Source: Micromonospora sonchi (GTDB lineage: Bacteria; Actinomycetota; Actinomycetes; Mycobacteriales; Micromonosporaceae). Taken from it: a stretch of DNA of 64,000 bases. The DNA is taken from contig NZ_BMNB01000011.1 in assembly GCF_014646235.1 (NCBI RefSeq), forward strand, positions 141,228-205,227, written 5' to 3'. The notes under the pieces are model-generated. The model saw nothing but the letters and a program-made list of their open reading frames with translations. It did not search any database and was not told where the DNA came from. Both the position numbers and the translations under genes were made by a program. Below, in pieces: positions 60,362-64,000 of this stretch; position 1 is the first letter of the stretch, and every line of letters starts with the position of its first letter.

Positions 60362-61441
60362 TCACCTCGTCGCCCATTCGCCGATCTCGACCAGCCGTCC
60401 GTCGTCGGCGAGGCTGCGGGACGCCGCCTCCAGGGTGGCGAGCACGCGCAGACCCGAGCGGCCGTCGGTGAGCGCCGGAGTGCCGGTGCGGATGGATCGG
60501 GCGTACTCCTCGACCATGGTCCGCAGCGCCTCCCGCTCCGTCAGCGCCGGAGCGACCATGTCCCCGGAGCGGTACGACACCAGCACCTCCCGGCGCTGCT
60601 CGTCGCCGAGTTCCTCCGTCGAGGCCAGGTCGACCCCGCGATCGAAGATGGAGAGCCGCTGACCGGGGTTGAGATCGTCCCAGAGCAGGGTGCGTTTGGA
60701 GCCGCCAATGATCATTTTTCGCACCTTCACCGGAGACAGCCAATTGACGTGCAGGTGCGCGAGCGCCCCGGTGTTCAATCGCACCGTGAGATAGGCGAGG
60801 CAGGCCCGGCCCGTTCCGATGCGGTCCGCGCCGTGCGCGGCCACGGCGACCGGCGCCACCCCGGGCGGAAGAACGAAATCGAGAATCGACAGGTCGTGCG
60901 GGGCGAGGTCCCACATCACGTCGATGTCGCGTTGCACCAACCCCAGATTGATCCGTACGGAGTCCAGGTACTGCAGATCACCCAGCTCCCCGCCGTGCAG
61001 CAGGTCGCGGATGCGCAACACCGCGGGGGTGTAGCAGTAGGTGTGGTCGCACATCAGCGACAGACCCCGACGCTCCGCCTCGGCCACCAGTTCCCGCCCC
61101 TGCTCGGAACTGGCCGCCAGCGGCTTCTCCACGAGCACGTGCTTGCCGGCCCGCAGCGCCGCCATCGCCACGTCCAGGTGGGTGGCGGCGGGAGTCGCGA
61201 CGGCCACCGCCTGCACGGCCTCGTCGGCGAGGACCTCGGCCAGATCGTCGGTGACTCGGACCGTCGAATGATCACCGAGCACCTGTTCGGCCCGCTCGAT
61301 GTCGAGGTCACAGAGCCAATGTTGCCGGAATTCGACAGACGTTTGAAAATTGCGAACGAGGTTTGGGCCCCAGTAGCCGGCGCCGATGACGGCGACGCCG
61401 ATCGGGTCCGCACTGGCGACGTGAAATCGGTTCACGGACAC
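60362..61441 (-). CDS. Gfo/Idh/MocA-family oxidoreductase
   Basis: 359 residues. Rossmann domain GVAVIGAGYWGPNLVRNFQT, ATPAATHLDVAMAALRAGKH, EKPLAASSEQ (catalytic-lysine motif), then LMCDHTYCYTPAVLRIRDLL and VMWDLAPHDLSILDFVLP. Resembles WbpB/sugar-nucleotide 3-dehydrogenases that precede DegT aminotransferases. First gene of the long minus-strand run; upstream 175 bases hold a 10-bp inverted repeat. Confidence 0.9.
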   Translation of the reverse strand: MSVNRFHVASADPIGVAVIGAGYWGPNLVRNFQTSVEFRQHWLCDLDIERAEQVLGDHSTVRVTDDLAEVLADEAVQAVAVATPAATHLDVAMAALRAGKHVLVEKPLAASSEQGRELVAEAERRGLSLMCDHTYCYTPAVLRIRDLLHGGELGDLQYLDSVRINLGLVQRDIDVMWDLAPHDLSILDFVLPPGVAPVAVAAHGADRIGTGRACLAYLTVRLNTGALAHLHVNWLSPVKVRKMIIGGSKRTLLWDDLNPGQRLSIFDRGVDLASTEELGDEQRREVLVSYRSGDMVAPALTEREALRTMVEEYARSIRTGTPALTDGRSGLRVLATLEAASRSLADDGRLVEIGEWATR

Positions 61442-61568
61442 CCGTTTCGCTGGCCGGACAGGATGAATCGGCCCGCCACTCCGGCAGGTCCGTCCGGCAC
61501 GCTATCGACAGCGTCATTCGACACGCCAGTGCACTGACGGAATTCCAACACTGTGCCGGGTCATTCGA

Positions 61569-61598
61569 TCATTCGGAATGCCCGCAATTTCCGAATGA
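61569..61598. promoter_or_regulatory. 10-bp inverted repeat between thioesterase and glycan operon
   Basis: TCATTCGGAA (61569-61578) and TTCCGAATGA (61589-61598) are perfect complements around 10 bases, 128 bases upstream of the Gfo/Idh gene and 18 bases past the thioesterase stop. It could be a terminator for the latter or an operator for the glycan run. AT content stands out locally. Confidence 0.45.
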
Positions 61599-61615
61599 AT
61601 CTCCATCTGCCGGCG

Positions 61616-62011
61616 TCAGTCGACCTCGGGATAGAGGTTCTGCAGGCGCACCTGACCGCGGGCGACCAACCGGCGCTCGGCGTCGGTGATCTCCACCTGC
61701 CACAGTTGCTGGCTGCGTCCCCGGTGCACCGGGGTCCCGACCGCGGTCAGCTCACCCTCGCGCACCGGCCGCAGGAAGTCGGTCTGGTTGGCCACCCCGA
61801 CCACCCGGCCGCGCTCGCCCAGCCAGAAGCCCCCGCCCAGGCTGGCCGCCGTCTCCACCACCGCGCAGTAGACCCCGCCGTGCTGGATGCCGTACGGCTG
61901 GTGCAGCTCCGGGCGGACCCGCCAGCGGATCGTCACCCGGTCACCGCTGACCTCGCCCAGTTCCAGCCCGAGCAGGGCGAAGAACCCACCAGACATCTCC
62001 GACATGTCCAC
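61616..62011 (-). CDS. PaaI-family hotdog thioesterase
   Basis: 131 residues: LGLELGEVSGDRVTIRWRVR, QPYGIQHGGVYCAVVETAAS (HGG motif with catalytic region), VGVANQTDFLRPVREGELTA. Hydrolyses an acyl-CoA; exact substrate unknown. GTG with GAGGAGG six bases upstream. Diverges from tyrS across 83 bases. Confidence 0.9.
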   Translation of the reverse strand: MDMSEMSGGFFALLGLELGEVSGDRVTIRWRVRPELHQPYGIQHGGVYCAVVETAASLGGGFWLGERGRVVGVANQTDFLRPVREGELTAVGTPVHRGRSQQLWQVEITDAERRLVARGQVRLQNLYPEVD

Positions 62012-62094
62012 GGCGAACCTCCTCGATCTTGGCGCCGTCAGCGTAGCCGCGGCCGAACCCGGTAGGGCGGAACCGGCGTCATGGGGGAGAATCG

Positions 62095-63387
62095 GTGACC
62101 GTGACCGACAGCAACCTCCCGCCGACCGGGCGGGGCTCTCTCACCGACGACCTGCGGTGGCGCGGCCTGATCCAGGACTCCACCGACCCCGAGGAGCTGT
62201 CCGGGCTGCTCGACGGCCCGGGGGCCGCCTTCTACGTGGGCTTCGACCCGACCGCGCCGAGCCTGCACGCCGGTCACCTCATGCAGGTCACCACGGCCCG
62301 CCGCCTCCAGCTCGCCGGGCACCGTCCGCTGCTGCTGGTCGGCGGCGCGACGGGCCAGATCGGTGATCCGAAGGAGAGCGCGGAGCGCACCCTCAACCCC
62401 CCGGAGGTGGTCTCCGGCTGGGTCCAGCGCATCCGCGACCAGCTCGAGCCCTTCGTCTCGTACACCGGTGACAACGCGGCCCTCCTGGTCAACAACCTGG
62501 ACTGGACCGGCGAGATGTCGGTGGTCGAGTTCCTCCGCGACGTGGGAAAGCACTTCCCGGTCAACCGGATGCTGGCCCGGGAGGTGGTCCGGGCCCGGTT
62601 GGAGAGCGGGATCAGCTTCACCGAGTTCAGCTACCAGCTCCTGCAGGCCAACGACTTCTTCGAGCTGCACCGCCGGTACGGCTGCCAGCTCCAGTTCGGC
62701 GGCTCGGACCAGTGGGGCAACATCACCGCCGGCGTCGACTACGTCCGTCGGCGTGGCCTCGGCCCGGTGCAGGCGTTCACCACCCCACTGGTGACCAAGT
62801 CGGACGGCTCGAAGTTCGGCAAGACCGAGGGCGGCGCCATCTGGCTCGACCCCGAGATGACCAGCCCGTACGCCTTCTACCAGTTCTGGGTCAACGTCGA
62901 CGACCGGGACGTCAGCCGTTACCTGCGCTACTTCAGCTTCCGCTCGCGAGAAGAGTTGGAAGGGCTGGAGAAGGAGACCGCGGAACGGCCGGCCGCCCGC
63001 GCCGCCCAGCGCGCTCTCGCCGAGGAGCTGACCACGCTGGTGCACGGCGAGCGGGAGATGGCCCAGGTGGTCGCGGCCAGCCAGGCCTTGTTCGGCCGAG
63101 GCTCCCTGACGGAGCTGTCCCCGGTGACGCTGCGCGCCGCGCTCGCCGAGGCGGGCCTGGTGCACCTGGACGAGCTGCCCGATGTGGCCGGCCTGCTGAA
63201 GGAGTCCGGCCTCGTGCCGAGCATGAAGGAGGCCCGGCGGGTCATCACCGAGGGCGGCGCGTACGTCAACAACACGCGGGTCACCGAGGTCGACGCCGTG
63301 GTGTCGGCAGCCGATCTGCTCCACGGCAGGTACCTGGTTCTGCGCCGGGGCAAGCGCTCGTTCGCCGGCGTCGAGCTGCGGAGATAG
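62095..63387 (+). CDS. tyrS: Tyrosyl-tRNA synthetase
   Basis: 430-residue class I synthetase. HIGH-type motif in PSLHAGHLMQ, substrate pocket GGATGQIGDPKES, GCQLQFGGSDQWGN, KMSKS-type loop KSDGSKFGKTEGG, and a C-terminal S4 RNA-binding domain (about 360-430). GTG 62095 has GGGGAGA upstream; GTG 62101 is the close alternative. Its terminator overlaps the rRNA promoter region. Confidence 0.96.
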   Translation: MTVTDSNLPPTGRGSLTDDLRWRGLIQDSTDPEELSGLLDGPGAAFYVGFDPTAPSLHAGHLMQVTTARRLQLAGHRPLLLVGGATGQIGDPKESAERTLNPPEVVSGWVQRIRDQLEPFVSYTGDNAALLVNNLDWTGEMSVVEFLRDVGKHFPVNRMLAREVVRARLESGISFTEFSYQLLQANDFFELHRRYGCQLQFGGSDQWGNITAGVDYVRRRGLGPVQAFTTPLVTKSDGSKFGKTEGGAIWLDPEMTSPYAFYQFWVNVDDRDVSRYLRYFSFRSREELEGLEKETAERPAARAAQRALAEELTTLVHGEREMAQVVAASQALFGRGSLTELSPVTLRAALAEAGLVHLDELPDVAGLLKESGLVPSMKEARRVITEGGAYVNNTRVTEVDAVVSAADLLHGRYLVLRRGKRSFAGVELRR

Positions 63388-63412
63388 CGGTACGTCGACG
63401 GTGTGACCGGGA

Positions 63413-63458
63413 ACGCGTCCGGCGGATTTGACGTTCGACCGGCCGGACGCGTAACTTT
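63413..63458 (+). terminator. tyrS intrinsic terminator
   Basis: ACGCGTCCGGC (63413-63423) pairs perfectly with GCCGGACGCGT (63442-63452) around 18 bases, followed by AACTTTCTCTC. It lies 26 bases past the tyrS stop. A promoter-like TTGACG (63428) and TAACTT (63452) overlap the same sequence, so a promoter here is possible but less likely. Confidence 0.65.
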
Positions 63459-63595
63459 CTCTCTGCCAGCGCGGAACGGACGAACAGGGCAAAAGCCCTG
63501 AGCGGTCGGAGCGCTGGGAATGACCTCCGGGTCGTCCGGGTTGTACCTGGTGCGAGCCGGTTCGGGCGGTGCCCTGAATCCACCGGAAGGCGGAT

Positions 63596-63624
63596 TTGGC
63601 GAGGCGGAGCCGACCGGGTAAGGT
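63596..63624 (+). promoter_or_regulatory. rRNA operon promoter (upstream)
   Basis: TTGGCG (63596-63601), 17 bases, TAAGGT (63619-63624), preceded by CGGA. It lies 169 bases before a similar promoter and in the 613-base gene-free stretch 63388-64000. Flanking bases (CGGAT before, CCGGGTAA around the -10) repeat at the downstream promoter, suggesting tandem duplication. Confidence 0.6.
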
Positions 63625-63764
63625 TCTCGATCGGCAGGGAGCCGGGCGCGTTGCGGGAGACCGCAGCGGCCGGTCTGCCGAAACCATGACGTGGGCGACG
63701 GGTAGTCGTTCATGGTGTGGTTCCCGGAAATGGTGTGAAGCACGACAAAGCGCCACGGAGCGGT

Positions 63765-63793
63765 TTGACACGGCCGAAACCACCGGGTAACGT
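63765..63793 (+). promoter_or_regulatory. Main rRNA operon promoter
   Basis: TTGACA (63765-63770), 17 bases, TAACGT (63788-63793); near-consensus and the best match in the window. The leader beginning about 63800 runs to the window edge. Confidence 0.75.
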
Positions 63794-63885
63794 AGTAAAA
63801 GTGCCCGGCGCGAGAGCGGTGGGTGTGGGACATGAAGCCCCGGATGGGTGCCTGCGTGGTGTGGGTGTTCTGATGGTGTGTGGTT

Positions 63886-64000
63886 GTTCTTTGAGAACTC
63901 AACAGGGTGCTTGATAAGCCAGTGCCAAGTTATTGCTCGTGGCTGGCCTTTCGGGGTTGGTTGTGGGTGTTTTTGGCAGCATTTTTGTTGCTGGGATTTT
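63886..64000 (+). promoter_or_regulatory. 16S rRNA leader with boxA-like antitermination region
   Basis: TTGTTCTTTGAGAACTCAAC is the hallmark leader sequence of actinobacterial rrn operons; GTTCT-TTG-AGAAC (63886-63898) is a palindrome. The AT-rich, T-run-containing DNA that follows (TTTTTGGCAGCATTTTTG) matches pre-16S leaders. The 16S gene itself is not in the window. Confidence 0.8.

Noticed and set aside
61442..61615. Possible tRNA or small RNA between the glycan operon and the thioesterase
   Set aside because: No cloverleaf, anticodon arm or TPsiC-like motif could be drawn; only a simple inverted repeat is present.
63428..63457. First rRNA promoter (TTGACG, 18 bases, TAACTT)
   Set aside because: Not listed as a separate feature because both hexamers overlap the hairpin and T-rich tail of the tyrS terminator; kept only as a possibility.

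Overview
The window is GC-rich actinobacterial chromosome, most likely from the Micromonosporaceae (Micromonospora or a close relative). The evidence is the strong G/C third-position bias, frequent GTG starts, GTGA/ATGA stop-start overlaps, an infC-rpmI-rplT / pheST / argCJBDFRH order on one strand, and the style of the rRNA leader at the right end.

Layout. 1-17.7 kb is conserved core: a polar amino-acid binding lipoprotein (minus strand), hisE-hisG with a DMT-family permease and a PH-domain membrane protein, infC-rpmI-rplT, a TrmH-type rRNA methyltransferase, pheST behind a possible attenuator, and a complete arginine cluster argC-J-B-D-F-R-H. 17.8-24.8 kb is an accessory stretch. It holds an apparently autoregulated small HTH gene, an iron-box-controlled adenylation/carrier/membrane-acyltransferase fusion, an integrase remnant, two XRE regulators with small partner ORFs, and a HicB-HicA toxin-antitoxin cassette between 32-bp direct repeats. 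24.8-37.5 kb is housekeeping and stress: a 3-methyladenine glycosylase, GNAT acetyltransferases, a PfpI-like protein, a luciferase-like monooxygenase with its FMN reductase, a P-type ATPase with two tandem universal stress proteins, a CNNM/CorC protein, and an Nramp-like transporter coupled to two small PRC-barrel-like proteins.

37.5-61.4 kb is a large exopolysaccharide/cell-surface glycan locus. It has glycosyltransferases (GT2, WecG/TagA type, GT4-like, DUF6492), a Wzz-like chain-length protein, an O-antigen-ligase-like protein, a Wzx-like flippase, an MFS permease, and a nucleotide-sugar module (Gfo/Idh oxidoreductase, epimerase, two DegT aminotransferases, NeuD/PglD-type acetyltransferase). 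Its most unusual members are two secreted modular proteins that share DUF4082 domains: a 640-residue DUF4082 plus hydrolase-like protein, and a 1279-residue protein with a dimethylformamidase-beta-like domain and three DUF4082 copies. The window ends with a PaaI thioesterase, tyrS, and the promoter/leader region of an rRNA operon whose 16S gene lies beyond the edge.

The strongest leads for new biology are the DUF4082 surface proteins in the glycan locus, the iron-regulated A-PCP-acyltransferase fusion, the repeat-flanked HicBA cassette, the argJ-argB stop-start relay, and the candidate phenylalanine attenuator before pheS. All functional calls come from reading motifs and context; no database search was run.
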